Assembly: GCA_001303705.1 (NCBI GenBank)
Contig: LJUI01000026.1
Coordinates: 1 to 48,360, forward strand
DNA from: a candidate division TA06 bacterium SM23_40
Lineage (GTDB): Bacteria > LJUI01 > SM1-40
DNA: 48,360 nt
Direction: 5' to 3'
This document shows, piece by piece, positions 21,208 through 30,069 of this stretch. Under the pieces are notes generated by a model. The model saw nothing but the letters and a program-made list of their open reading frames with translations, made no database searches and was not told the origin of the DNA. The number at the start of each line of letters is the position of its first letter. Positions within the stretch are counted from its first letter, which is position 1. Both the position numbers and the translations under genes were made by a program.

Positions 21208-22937
21208 GAATCCATTGCAGAGAATTGATGAGAGCGCTCCTTTGCCTCCTGATCGTGGCGGGGTGCTCCAGCCGTCAGCACCTCCGTGTCAGCCTCGATG
21301 CGGAGGACGAATTCGCCCTGGCGAAGAAGGCATTCGACGAGCGGCAGTGGGATCGGGCGGCCGAGGGGTTCAAGAGGCTCATGTTCGACCACCCGGAGAG
21401 CGGCCTCGTCGACGATGCTCAATTCTATCTCGCCGAAACGTATCTGGCCCAGGAGGAATATGAGCTGGCGATAGTGGAGTACCGGCAGTTGTCCCGCAAT
21501 CACCCGCGCAGTGAGTATGCCGACGACGCCGACTTCTCTATCGGTCTTGCCTATTATCGGCGGTCTCCGGCATTCGACCTGGATCAGCAGTTCACCGAGC
21601 AAGCTATCGAAGCTTTCAATGTCTTCCTCGTGCGGCACCCGCGTTCACCTCTGGTCGCCGAGGCGGAGAGCAAAAGAAAGGAGTTGAGGGAACGGCTGGC
21701 GCGGAAAGAGTACGAAAACGGACTTCTGTACCTGCGCCTGGGACACATCGAATCGGCGCAGATCTACTTCGAGATCGTGCGCGATCAGTATCGCGATACG
21801 GAATGGCGCGCACGGGCAGAGAAGAAGCTCCTCGAGATCGCGTCCGACAGCGTCAGTTCGAGTGACCGACCGGCAGCTGGCTGGTCTGAGGTTTTGGATA
21901 TATCAGAGCCGCGCACGAACTCCTACACCTCGCGCAACAACGCTCGCTCAATCGGAGGCGACTGGACCGGCACGGTCCATATCGTCTGGCAAGAGGCGCG
22001 CGAGGCGGGAGATATTGTCCTGTACCGAGAGTGGGATGGGGTGGAGTGGAGTGAGTCTCGGCGCCTGTCGGACGAAGAGGAACGGGCACTCTCTCCTGCT
22101 CTCGCTGTCGACGTCGCGAATTCGGTCCATGTCGTCTGGGAGAGGGACATGGGAGATCGGGATGCGCTCGCCTACAGGATGAGGGGAGCGGGAGGATGGA
22201 GTGAGGTCGAGGTGATCGCCGAGGGAGGGTCGCGTGCATGGTACCCCGCCATCGATGCGGGACTCGATGGCGCCATCCACGTCGTCTGGATGGACGACAG
22301 GTCCGGCAACTTCGAGATCTGGCATCGCCGTCACGATGCCGGGGGCTGGGCAGAGCCGGTCCAGGTATCGCATAGTCCCGGGATCTCGGCCATGCCATCT
22401 GTCGCCGTCGGTCCTGACGGCCGCGTCCATGCGGTCTGGCAGGAGGAGATGGTAGAGGAGGGCGGTGAGTCTGTTCAGTACGCCTCTGGTGACGGCCTTA
22501 ACTGGTCAGAGCCCCTGCGCCTTTCATCCGGGGAGGGGGGGCTACACCCCTCCCTTGCGGTGACCGGCGACGGGACGGTCATCGCCGTGTGGCAAGAGGG
22601 TGAAGGGCCGACTTCGATCGTTCAGTACCGCGCGCTCGCGGGCGGAGCGTGGGGGCCTGTGGTACAGCTCTCCCTCGAAGACGAGACGGCCAGCACCCCG
22701 ACGGTTGCGGCAGGCCGGGAAAGCATCGTCGTCGCGTGGGCGCGCCGGCGTGACGATGACAGGAGCCTTGTCTGGCGATCGAGAGGCGGCGATGAGTGGC
22801 AGGAGCCGATCGTGGCTTCCGAGGGCACCACGCCGACTCATCCCTCGGTCTGGATCTCTCCGGAAGGTCGGGTTCACCTCGCATGGTGCGACGTGGACGG
22901 AGGCACGTGGCGCGTACGATACCGATCGAGGAAGTGA
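21204..22937 (+). CDS. BamD-like lipoprotein fused to a seven-repeat beta-propeller
   Basis: The 577-residue product starts with a lipoprotein signal (LLCLLIVAGCSSR). Residues about 30-220 match BamD, the TPR lipoprotein of the BAM complex: FALAKKAFDERQWDRAAEGF, ADFSIGLAYYRRSPAFDLDQ, then FNVFLVRHPRSPLV and ERLARKEYENGLLYLR. After a short linker, residues about 230-577 hold seven sialidase/BNR-like repeats, each centred on a core such as VHIVWQE, VHVVWER, IHVVWMD, VHAVWQE, VIAVWQE, IVVAWAR and VHLAWCD. This suggests a seven-bladed propeller. GTG 21204 overlaps the upstream stop and has GAGGGAGGAG before it. Canonical BamD ends after the TPRs, so the fusion is unusual; a BamB-like role for the propeller is inference. 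Confidence 0.88.
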   Translation: MRIHCRELMRALLCLLIVAGCSSRQHLRVSLDAEDEFALAKKAFDERQWDRAAEGFKRLMFDHPESGLVDDAQFYLAETYLAQEEYELAIVEYRQLSRNHPRSEYADDADFSIGLAYYRRSPAFDLDQQFTEQAIEAFNVFLVRHPRSPLVAEAESKRKELRERLARKEYENGLLYLRLGHIESAQIYFEIVRDQYRDTEWRARAEKKLLEIASDSVSSSDRPAAGWSEVLDISEPRTNSYTSRNNARSIGGDWTGTVHIVWQEAREAGDIVLYREWDGVEWSESRRLSDEEERALSPALAVDVANSVHVVWERDMGDRDALAYRMRGAGGWSEVEVIAEGGSRAWYPAIDAGLDGAIHVVWMDDRSGNFEIWHRRHDAGGWAEPVQVSHSPGISAMPSVAVGPDGRVHAVWQEEMVEEGGESVQYASGDGLNWSEPLRLSSGEGGLHPSLAVTGDGTVIAVWQEGEGPTSIVQYRALAGGAWGPVVQLSLEDETASTPTVAAGRESIVVAWARRRDDDRSLVWRSRGGDEWQEPIVASEGTTPTHPSVWISPEGRVHLAWCDVDGGTWRVRYRSRK

Positions 22938-22945
22938 GGGCGCCT

Positions 22946-23545
22946 GTGGACAAGAACCCCGGGATCGGTCTCTTCGGCGGAACGTTCGATCCGATCCACA
23001 TTGGCCACCTCATTACCGCCGAGGAGGTGCGCGACCTGTTCGGGCTCGATGAAATCGTCTTCACTCCTTCCAACCGATCTCCCCACAAACCAGATCGCCC
23101 CATGGCCTCCGCTCGTGACCGGTACGAGATGGTGGCCCTCGCCACGAAGAGCAACCCGTACTTCTCGGTAGACGACATAGAGCTGGTTCGCGGCGGCACT
23201 TCCTATACGGTGGATACGGTTCGTGAATTCAGGGAACGGCGTGGGGATGAGGTCTCTCTCCATTTGGTGATAGGAGCAGACCTGATGCTGGACCTCGAAT
23301 CGTGGAAAGATCCCGACCAGCTGCTCGCGCTTGTCACGATCATCGTGATGTCGCGGCCGGGCTATGATCTGAGGCAGGTCCCGGAGCCGTTCCGTGGCCG
23401 GTTCGAGGTAGCCCGGGTGAGCCACATCGACATCTCCTCGACGATGATTCGTCAGCGCGTACTCGAGGGGCGATCGGTCCGCTACCTGGTCCCCGATGCC
23501 GTGGAGGCATACATCAGTGCCAAAGAACTCTACCGCGGCAGATGA
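22946..23545 (+). CDS. nadD: Nicotinate-nucleotide adenylyltransferase
   Basis: This enzyme of about 199 residues makes nicotinate adenine dinucleotide in NAD synthesis. The nucleotidyltransferase signature GLFGGTFDPIHIGHLI is at the N-terminus. It is followed by IVFTPSNRSPHKP, the substrate-binding GGTSYTVDTVREFRER, LVIGADLMLDLESWKDP and the second ATP motif ISSTMIRQRV. GTG 22946 is chosen with GAGGG five bases upstream. Another GTG at 22934 overlaps the previous stop as GTGA and is nearly as good. The 3' end overlaps the polA reading frame, a compact arrangement. Confidence 0.95.
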   Translation: MDKNPGIGLFGGTFDPIHIGHLITAEEVRDLFGLDEIVFTPSNRSPHKPDRPMASARDRYEMVALATKSNPYFSVDDIELVRGGTSYTVDTVREFRERRGDEVSLHLVIGADLMLDLESWKDPDQLLALVTIIVMSRPGYDLRQVPEPFRGRFEVARVSHIDISSTMIRQRVLEGRSVRYLVPDAVEAYISAKELYRGR

Positions 23546-26309
23546 GTCGGCCTACCGAGCAGAAGGGGGAGAGCGGCGGCTCTTCCTCATCGATGGATCG
23601 GCTCTCGTCTACCGGGCCTACTTCGCATTCATCAATAACCCTCTCCGGAGCTCCAGGGGCGAGAACACCAGCGCGGTCTTCGGCTTCACCAATACACTCC
23701 TGAAGCTCATGAGGGACTACGATCCGCGCTACTGGGCTGTCGTCTTCGATACCGGCCGCCCGACCTTCCGGCACGAACAGTTCCCCGAATACAAAGCATC
23801 GCGCGAGGAGATGCCCGACGACCTCCGGGATCAGCTGCCGATGGTCCGTGAGCTGCTCGACGCGATGAAGATTACGGCCCTGGAAGCGGAGGGATACGAG
23901 GCTGACGACATCATGGCCACACTCGCCAGGCGCGCGCGAGAGGAGGGCATGGAGGTCGTCCTGGTCAGCCCGGACAAGGATCTGCTCCAGGCGGTGGACG
24001 AGGGGACATTCGTTCTCTATCCGCCGCGCGGCGCCGGGGACTGGGTCCTGTACGATGAGGCGAAGGTGAAGGATAAGCTGGGTGTCCCCCCGGGTTCTGT
24101 GGCCGAGCTCCTGGCGCTCGCTGGCGATTCGATCGACGATATCCCCGGCCTCCCGGGGATCGGGGAGAAGACGGCGCGCGACCTGATCCAGACGTTCGGG
24201 AGCATCGAGGACGCCCACACGAGAGCCGACGAGATCAGGAAGAAGAGCGTCCGTAACAGTCTCGTCGAGCACTATGATGATGCGCTCCTGTTTCGGGAAC
24301 TTGTGCAGCTGTGTACGGACGTGCCCATTGTCCTGGACCTCGAGGATCTGGCGGCTCAACCGTTCGAAGGTGAGCGGCTACGATCTCTCTTCGTCCGGCT
24401 CGAGTTCATGAGCCTCGTACGCGAGCTGGGGCTCGGCGGCGAGGAGGAGCCCTTCGCCTACCGGGTCGTGGCCGGCCGGGACGAACTGGCCGATCTCGTC
24501 ACACTCCTCAAAGAGAGCGGGGGATTCGCCATCAGGCCGCTCGTGCGGGGAGAGCGCCCGGAGGAGATCGAGCTCGTGGGATTGGGGATCGCCACGGACC
24601 CGCAACGGACTTGGTACGTACCGATCGTATGCGAGGGCGTAGGAGGGATCGGGACAGCCCCTGGATCGCCTGTGCCGCCCGGGGAGCCGGGGCTCTTCGA
24701 GGGGCGGGGCCTGCCTGTCGAAGAAGTGCGCGAGCTCATGTCACCTCTGCTCGCGGACCCCGCCGTACCCAAGTGGGGACACGACACGAAGGTGTTGCAC
24801 CACGGACTCATGCGGTGCGGGGCCGAGCTCGCGGGGCTCGCCTTCGATTCGGCGGTCGCCTCCTATCTCCTTGACCCATCTCAGCGGAGCGTGGATCTGC
24901 AGACCCAGAGTCTTCGGCTTCTCGGAGAATCGATCCCTGGCCTCGAGGAACTTCTGGGCAAGGGGAAGAAGGCGCTTTCCCTGGAGTCGGTCGAAGTCGA
25001 CCGGCTCGCCGAGCACTGCTGCCGCGAGGCCGCGGTCGTGGTCCGCCTGAGGGATCACCTCCAACCGGCCCTGGCGGAACGAGAACTCCCCCATCTGTAC
25101 CAGGAGGTGGAGATACCGCTCATCGGCGTGCTGGCACGGATGGAGCGCTGCGGGGTCGCGATCGACCTAGACTTCTTCGCCGAGATGTCGGCGAGGCTCG
25201 GCAAGGAACTCGAGGGATTGGTCGGCTCCATCTACGAACTCGCAGGTACGACGTTCAACATCAACTCTCCCAAACAGCTCGCCGACATCCTCTTCGACCG
25301 GCTCGGGCTTCCCGTAATCAAGCGAACGAAGACCGGCAGATCGACCGACGTCGAGGTACTGGAGAGGCTGGCGGAGGAGCACCCGTTGCCGGAGAAGCTG
25401 CTCCACTACCGCAGTCTGTTCAAGCTGAAGTCGACCTACGTCGATGCGCTGCCCCATCTCGTCGATCCCCGTACCGGACGGATCCACACCACGTTCAATC
25501 AGACGGCGACCGAGACAGGTCGGCTCTCCTCCAGCAGCCCGAACCTCCAGAATATCCCCGTGCGGGGGGAAGAGGCGGGCGAGATCAGGAGGGGGTTCGT
25601 GCCCGGCGAAGCGGGATATCTACTGCTCGCTGCTGACTACTCTCAGATCGAGCTCCGCATCGTTGCGCATCTCTCCCGGGACGACCGGATGGTCGAGACA
25701 TTCGTAAACGGAGAGGATATCCATACGATCACTGCCGCCGAGATATTCGATCTCGATCCGTCGGACGTCACACCTGATCATCGACGCCAGGCCAAAGTCG
25801 TCAACTTCGGGATCATCTACGGCATGGGTCCGTACGGCCTGGCCAAACAGCTCGACATATCGCCCGGCGAGGCGAGCGACTTCATCTCCAGCTACTTCTC
25901 CCGTTATCCCAAGGTCAACGAGTGGATCGAGCGAACAATCGATGAGGCGCGCGAGCGGGGATATACCACGACCCTGATGCAGCGGAGGCGATATCTGCCC
26001 GACATCTCCAGCCGGCGTCGAGGGATGAGGGAGTATGCCGAGCGCACCGCCATCAACACGCCGGTGCAGGGCACGGCGGCCGACCTGATCAAGGTGGCGA
26101 TGATCAATATCGACCGGGAGCTGAGGTCCCGCGACCTGAGGGCATCGATGATCCTGCAGGTGCACGACGAGCTCCTGTTCGAAGTGGCCGAAAAGGACGT
26201 GGAGGAGTGCTCCGGGCTCGTCCGCACCCAGATGGAGTCGCCGCTGCCGCTCTCCGTACCGATCGCCGTTCATATCGGTGTGGGCGGCACGTGGTTCGAG
26301 GCCCACTAG
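23517..26309 (+). CDS. polA: DNA polymerase I (proofreading site degenerate)
   Basis: The roughly 930-residue protein has the flap (5'-3') exonuclease domain first (LFLIDGSALVYRAYFAF; EGYEADDIMATLAR; PDKDLLQAVD; DSIDDIPGLPGIGEKTA). A 3'-5' exonuclease-like region and the polymerase domain follow. Polymerase motifs are intact: motif A DYSQIELRIVAH, motif B RRQAKVVNFGIIYG and motif C QVHDELLFEV. In the middle domain the DxE of motif I is replaced (GGFAIRPLVRG), the N-x-x-x-D of motif II reads HDTKVLHHG, and the YxxxD of motif III is gone. Proofreading is therefore probably lost. GTG 23517 has GGAGG nine bases upstream and overlaps nadD by 29 bases; ATG 23496 lacks a site. Confidence 0.93.
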   Translation: MPKNSTAADESAYRAEGGERRLFLIDGSALVYRAYFAFINNPLRSSRGENTSAVFGFTNTLLKLMRDYDPRYWAVVFDTGRPTFRHEQFPEYKASREEMPDDLRDQLPMVRELLDAMKITALEAEGYEADDIMATLARRAREEGMEVVLVSPDKDLLQAVDEGTFVLYPPRGAGDWVLYDEAKVKDKLGVPPGSVAELLALAGDSIDDIPGLPGIGEKTARDLIQTFGSIEDAHTRADEIRKKSVRNSLVEHYDDALLFRELVQLCTDVPIVLDLEDLAAQPFEGERLRSLFVRLEFMSLVRELGLGGEEEPFAYRVVAGRDELADLVTLLKESGGFAIRPLVRGERPEEIELVGLGIATDPQRTWYVPIVCEGVGGIGTAPGSPVPPGEPGLFEGRGLPVEEVRELMSPLLADPAVPKWGHDTKVLHHGLMRCGAELAGLAFDSAVASYLLDPSQRSVDLQTQSLRLLGESIPGLEELLGKGKKALSLESVEVDRLAEHCCREAAVVVRLRDHLQPALAERELPHLYQEVEIPLIGVLARMERCGVAIDLDFFAEMSARLGKELEGLVGSIYELAGTTFNINSPKQLADILFDRLGLPVIKRTKTGRSTDVEVLERLAEEHPLPEKLLHYRSLFKLKSTYVDALPHLVDPRTGRIHTTFNQTATETGRLSSSSPNLQNIPVRGEEAGEIRRGFVPGEAGYLLLAADYSQIELRIVAHLSRDDRMVETFVNGEDIHTITAAEIFDLDPSDVTPDHRRQAKVVNFGIIYGMGPYGLAKQLDISPGEASDFISSYFSRYPKVNEWIERTIDEARERGYTTTLMQRRRYLPDISSRRRGMREYAERTAINTPVQGTAADLIKVAMINIDRELRSRDLRASMILQVHDELLFEVAEKDVEECSGLVRTQMESPLPLSVPIAVHIGVGGTWFEAH

Positions 26310-26320
26310 AGGCGCACCAG

Positions 26321-26343
26321 GACCCCGCTACCCGTGCGGGGTC
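26321..26343 (+). other. Stable hairpin between polA and coaE
   Basis: GACCCCGC (26321-26328) pairs perfectly with GCGGGGTC (26336-26343) around TACCCGT. It lies 12 bases after the polA stop and about 50 bases before the coaE start. There is no T-run. It may protect or process the message rather than end it. Confidence 0.45.
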
Positions 26344-26393
26344 GCTCGGGGGAACCGGCAACACTCCTGGTTCAGATACTCAGGGGGAGGTAC

Positions 26394-27008
26394 GTGACAG
26401 AGAGGCGCCGCATCTTCCGCGTCGGACTCACCGGCGGGACCGGGGCCGGCAAGACCGTCGTCGCCCGATACCTCGTGAGCTGGGGTGCCCTACTCATCGA
26501 GGGAGACGTCATCGGGCGCGAAGTCGTCGAGCCCGGTTCCGACGCGTGGAAGGCGCTTGTCAACGCCTTCGGGCAGGAGATTCTGCTCCATGAGGGGACA
26601 CTCGACAGGAGGAAGCTCGCACACCTCGTCTTCACTGATCCGGCGGCTCGTGCCGCGCATCCTCCCCTTCTCTCCCGTCTCCATGAGACGATCCAGAGAG
26701 TCGAACAGCATGCCGGCGCGCACGGCCGCATCCTCGTCGTCGATGCCGCCCTGATCTTCGAATGGGATATCCTCGACTGGTTCGATCGGATCCTCGTCGT
26801 CGTCGCCTCCGAGGAGTCCTGTGTCAGGCGGCTCATTGAGGACGGATTGAGCGAAGCCGAGGCGCGCGGCCGCATCCGTTCCCAGCTCGATCCTCTGGAG
26901 AAGGCCCGGCGGGCCCATGAGGTGATCCGCAACGACGGGTCGCTCGAGGAGCTGGAGACGGCGGCCCGGGAGGTCTGGGAGAGGTTCCAGCAGGCGGCCC
27001 GCGCCTGA
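26394..27008 (+). CDS. coaE: Dephospho-CoA kinase
   Basis: This 204-residue P-loop enzyme performs the last step of coenzyme A synthesis, phosphorylating dephospho-CoA. FRVGLTGGTGAGKTVVARYL is the ATP loop. GDVIGREVVEPGSDAWKAL replaces the usual DAD-x-I-x-R segment with EGD. RRKLAHLVFTDPAARAAHP and VVDAALIFEWDILDWFDRI are typical. The end RNDGSLEELE is also standard (family HxIxNxGS). The start is GTG 26394 with GGGGGAGG just upstream. The reading frame continues upstream to an ATG at 26334 but without family sequence. A weakly supported oddity is EGD in place of DAD. Confidence 0.92.
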   Translation: MTERRRIFRVGLTGGTGAGKTVVARYLVSWGALLIEGDVIGREVVEPGSDAWKALVNAFGQEILLHEGTLDRRKLAHLVFTDPAARAAHPPLLSRLHETIQRVEQHAGAHGRILVVDAALIFEWDILDWFDRILVVVASEESCVRRLIEDGLSEAEARGRIRSQLDPLEKARRAHEVIRNDGSLEELETAAREVWERFQQAARA

Positions 27009-27153
27009 CCCCTGCCCTTTTTCGATCATCCCCGCTCCATGTCCCGACTGCCGGTGCGCCGCTCTGTTGCGCTGCCTCACGGCAGCCGAGTTCGAGTGCC
27101 GGCCCGGGGATCCTCGAGCCGCGGACCGGCATCAGGCTCTCCGGCGCCCCGTC

Positions 27154-27182
27154 TTGACAAACGCTTCCCCCGAACATATAAT
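27154..27182 (+). promoter_or_regulatory. Consensus sigma70 promoter of the prfB transcript
   Basis: TTGACA (27154-27159), a 17-base spacer and TATAAT (27177-27182) match the consensus at every position. Transcription should start near 27189, only about 17 bases before the prfB ATG. It is the best promoter seen in the window. Confidence 0.85.
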
Positions 27183-27205
27183 GAGTTGAGAGCAAAGGAG
27201 GGGCT

Positions 27206-28325
27206 ATGGAGATCGGTGGATTGCGTGACACCCTCAGCGAGCTCCGGGCTCGGATGGAGACTCTGCGGGGGTTTCTTTGACCTGGAGACGAGGCAGCGCG
27301 AGATGCGACGTCTCGAGCAGGAGATGGCCCGGGCCGGGTTCTGGGATGACCGCACGCGGGCCCAGGAGACGCTCGAGACGTTCAATGCTCACAAGGGCTG
27401 GATCGAGGCCTGGCAGAAACTAGAGGGCCAGGCTGACGACATCTCTGTGCTCGTCGAACTGGTTGAAGAGGACGACGAGGCCACCAGGAAAGAGATCGAG
27501 CAGGGCCTGGAGCGTCTCAGGGAGGGTATCGAGGATATCGAGCTGAGGCACATGCTCAGGGGGGAGGACGATGAGCGTGATGCGATCCTCGCGATCCATC
27601 CCGGGGCGGGTGGAACTGAGTCCCAGGACTGGGCGGGTATGCTCTTCCGTATGTATCTGCGGTGGGCAGAACGGAGGGGCTACCAGCATCGCATGCTCGA
27701 CTTCCAGCCCGGCGAGGAGGCGGGGATCAAGAACGCCACCATCGAGCTCGTGGGACGCTATGCATATGGATACCTCAAAGCAGAGAACGGCGTGCATCGC
27801 CTGGTCCGTATCTCGCCGTTCGATGCCAGTCACCGCCGACACACCTCCTTTGCCTCGATCTTCGTGACGCCTGCTATCGAGGACGATATCGAGGTCGACA
27901 TCAGGGACAGCGATCTCAGGGTCGACACCTTCCGCTCTTCCGGAGCAGGCGGTCAGCACGTCAACAAGACCGACTCGGCCGTGCGCATCACGCACATTCC
28001 TACCGGCATCGTAGCGACATGTCAAAATGAGCGCTCACAGCATCAGAATCGCGCGAATGCCATGCTCATCCTCCGTTCCCGGCTGTATCAGTACTACCGG
28101 GCCCGTGAGGATGAGCGCCTTCAGGCCCTCGAGGACGAGAAGACCGAGATCGCCTGGGGCAACCAGATCCGGTCCTATGTCTTCCACCCCTACAACTTGG
28201 TCAAGGACCACCGGACCAAACTCGAGGCAGGCAACACGGGCGCTGTGATGGATGGGGCGATCGATGAGTTCATCAGGGCGTACCTGATCCAGACAGGCTC
28301 GCCCGCGGCCACTGACGCTGCGTGA
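27206..28325 (+). CDS. prfB: Peptide chain release factor 2 (programmed +1 frameshift)
   Basis: RF2 reads UGA and UAA stops. The first frame starts at ATG 27206 (AAAGGAGGGG just upstream) and encodes 24 residues, MEIGGLRDTLSELRAR onward, before an in-frame TGA at 27278. The second frame, entered by +1 slipping at CTT, runs 27279-28325, giving a protein of about 372 residues, normal for RF2. The tripeptide SPF for UGA recognition is present (RISPFDASHRRHTSF) and the catalytic GGQ loop is RSSGAGGQHVNKTDSAVR. The longer frame beginning at 27039 reads through the promoter and was rejected. lysS follows after a leader. Confidence 0.96.
27267..27281 (+). promoter_or_regulatory. RF2 autoregulatory frameshift site
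   Basis: GGGGG (27267-27271), acting as an internal ribosome-binding sequence, is followed by the slip codon CTT (27275-27277), the stop TGA (27278-27280) and C (27281). This is the classic prfB arrangement. When RF2 is scarce, ribosomes pause at the TGA and shift to the +1 frame. Confidence 0.95.
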
Positions 28326-28370
28326 AGACAGGCTTGGCGCAGCACGCAGCTTGTATTATCTTGTACATGG

Positions 28371-28403
28371 TGCCGGGCAGAGCCCCGGGGGCTCCCGTCG
28401 GCA
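28371..28403 (+). other. Hairpin in the lysS leader
   Basis: TGCCG (28371-28375) pairs with CGGCA (28399-28403). Within it GAGCC (28380-28384) pairs with GGCTC (28390-28394). The hairpin lies about 90 bases before the lysS start. No T-box or leader peptide could be recognised; a structural or regulatory role is only possible. Confidence 0.35.
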
Positions 28404-28489
28404 TCCGGGCGGAGGGTCCATCCTGATATGTCCGGAGATGACGGGTCGTGTCCGGTTCGGTACCATGCCAGAGGGAGGGAGGCTGACCG

Positions 28490-30031
28490 GTGGGGCGAGA
28501 ACTCCGCCAACAGATGGCGCAGAGGTTGAAGAAACTGTCTCTGCTGGAGGAACGAGGGACAGTCGCCTTCGCCTACCGGTTCTCTCCCACCCACGTGAGC
28601 AGGGAGATCCTTGAGAACGCTGACGAGTTCGTGGAGCAGGGGACGAGGGTGAAGATAGCGGGGAGACTCGTGTCTCTCAGGGAACACGGCAAGACGACGT
28701 TCGCTCACGTACTCGACGGCCACGGCCGCATCCAGCTGTATCTGAGACAGGACAGGCTGGGGGAAGACCAGTTCGAGGTCACGAAGCTCTTTGACATCGG
28801 TGACTTCGTGGGCGTCGAAGGTCATGTCTTTCGCACGCGGACGAGCGAGGTGACGGTCGAAGTCGAGTTGTTCGCTCTTCTCGCCAAGTCCCTGAGGCCG
28901 CTCCCTGAGAAGTGGCATGGGCTGCGCGATGTGGAGACCCGATCGCGACAGCGGTATGCAGATCTGATCATGAACCAGTCTGTGAAGGATGCATTCACCG
29001 CTCGATCGCGAATGATCGGTCTGATCCGTTCCTTTCTCGAGGCGAGGGGGTTCATCGAGGTGGAGACGCCTGTACTCCAGGAGCGGTACGGAGGGGCGTT
29101 CGCCCGGCCATTCGTCACACATCATCAGGCACTCGACATGCCGCTCTACCTTCGCATCGCGGACGAGCTGTATATGAAGCGTCTGATCATCGGCGGCTAT
29201 GAAAAGGTATACGAGATCGGAAAGGATTTCCGGAATGAAGGGATCGACAGATTCCACAATCCCGAGTTCACCATGCTCGAAGCGTACCAAGCCTATGCCG
29301 ACTACCACGACATGATGGAGCTCGTGGAACAGCTCTTCTCGGATGTGGCGCGGGAGCTCGTGGGATCGACATCGATCACCTATCAGGGCCGGCACGTCGA
29401 TCTCAGGCCGCCCTGGCGCAGAGTCACCTTCCTGGGCGCACTCGGTGAACATCTGGCCCGGGATGTACGCGATCTCGAGGCCGATGCTCTGCGAGGACTG
29501 GCGGTCGAGCGGGGGATCGAGGTAGACGACGCGGATGACCGTGCGAAGCTCCTTGACGTGCTCTTCAGCGAGGCGGTTGAGCCGCACCTGATCGAGCCCT
29601 GCTTTGTCACTGACTATCCGATGGAGATGTCTCCACTGGCGAAGCGGGCCCGGCACGATCCAGCCGTGACCGAGCGGTTCGAGCCCTTCATCTGCGGGAT
29701 CGAGTTGGGGAATGCCTTCTCGGAGTTGAACGATCCTCGCGAGCAGCGCGAACGTCTGGAGGAGCAAGCGCGTCTGAGAGAGGCAGGGCGAGTTGATGCC
29801 GAAGGAATCGACGAGGACTTCCTGAGGGCGATGGAGTACGGGATGCCGCCCACGGGTGGCCTCGGATTGGGGATTGATCGAATGGCGATGCTCTTCACCG
29901 ATACGCATTCCATACGAGACATGATCTTCTTCCCGCATATGCGGCCCGAGACGCCGACGGATATAGACGCAGAGGACGTGGAGGCTGATGAGTCGGTACC
30001 GGTGGCACGCCGCGATCCTGGATCGGAATAG
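28490..30031 (+). CDS. lysS: Lysyl-tRNA synthetase, class II
   Basis: This 513-residue enzyme charges tRNA-Lys. The N-terminal OB-fold anticodon domain (about 50-150) includes VKIAGRLVSLREHGKTTFAHVLD. The class II core follows: motif 1 FIEVETPVLQERYGGAFARPF, motif 2 YEIGKDFRNEGIDRFHNPEF and motif 3 GGLGLGIDRMAMLFT. FVTDYPMEMSPLAK and GIELGNAFSELNDP are typical of LysRS. GTG 28490 follows GGGAGGCTG at seven bases; an ATG at 28514 is less likely. The acidic tail (after about 490) is not conserved. It lies about 160 bases after prfB, which matches the common prfB-lysS pairing. Confidence 0.96.
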   Translation: MGRELRQQMAQRLKKLSLLEERGTVAFAYRFSPTHVSREILENADEFVEQGTRVKIAGRLVSLREHGKTTFAHVLDGHGRIQLYLRQDRLGEDQFEVTKLFDIGDFVGVEGHVFRTRTSEVTVEVELFALLAKSLRPLPEKWHGLRDVETRSRQRYADLIMNQSVKDAFTARSRMIGLIRSFLEARGFIEVETPVLQERYGGAFARPFVTHHQALDMPLYLRIADELYMKRLIIGGYEKVYEIGKDFRNEGIDRFHNPEFTMLEAYQAYADYHDMMELVEQLFSDVARELVGSTSITYQGRHVDLRPPWRRVTFLGALGEHLARDVRDLEADALRGLAVERGIEVDDADDRAKLLDVLFSEAVEPHLIEPCFVTDYPMEMSPLAKRARHDPAVTERFEPFICGIELGNAFSELNDPREQRERLEEQARLREAGRVDAEGIDEDFLRAMEYGMPPTGGLGLGIDRMAMLFTDTHSIRDMIFFPHMRPETPTDIDAEDVEADESVPVARRDPGSE

Positions 30032-30069
30032 GGCGAGCGAGCCGGGTGAGGTGAGTGCGCGAGGGGGCG

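Noticed and set aside
27039-27205. Upstream extension of the prfB second frame
   Set aside because: It runs through the consensus promoter; RF2 begins at ATG 27206 and is joined by the frameshift.
28190-29938. Minus-strand open frame of 582 codons
   Set aside because: Antisense shadow of lysS; no protein features and no ribosome site.
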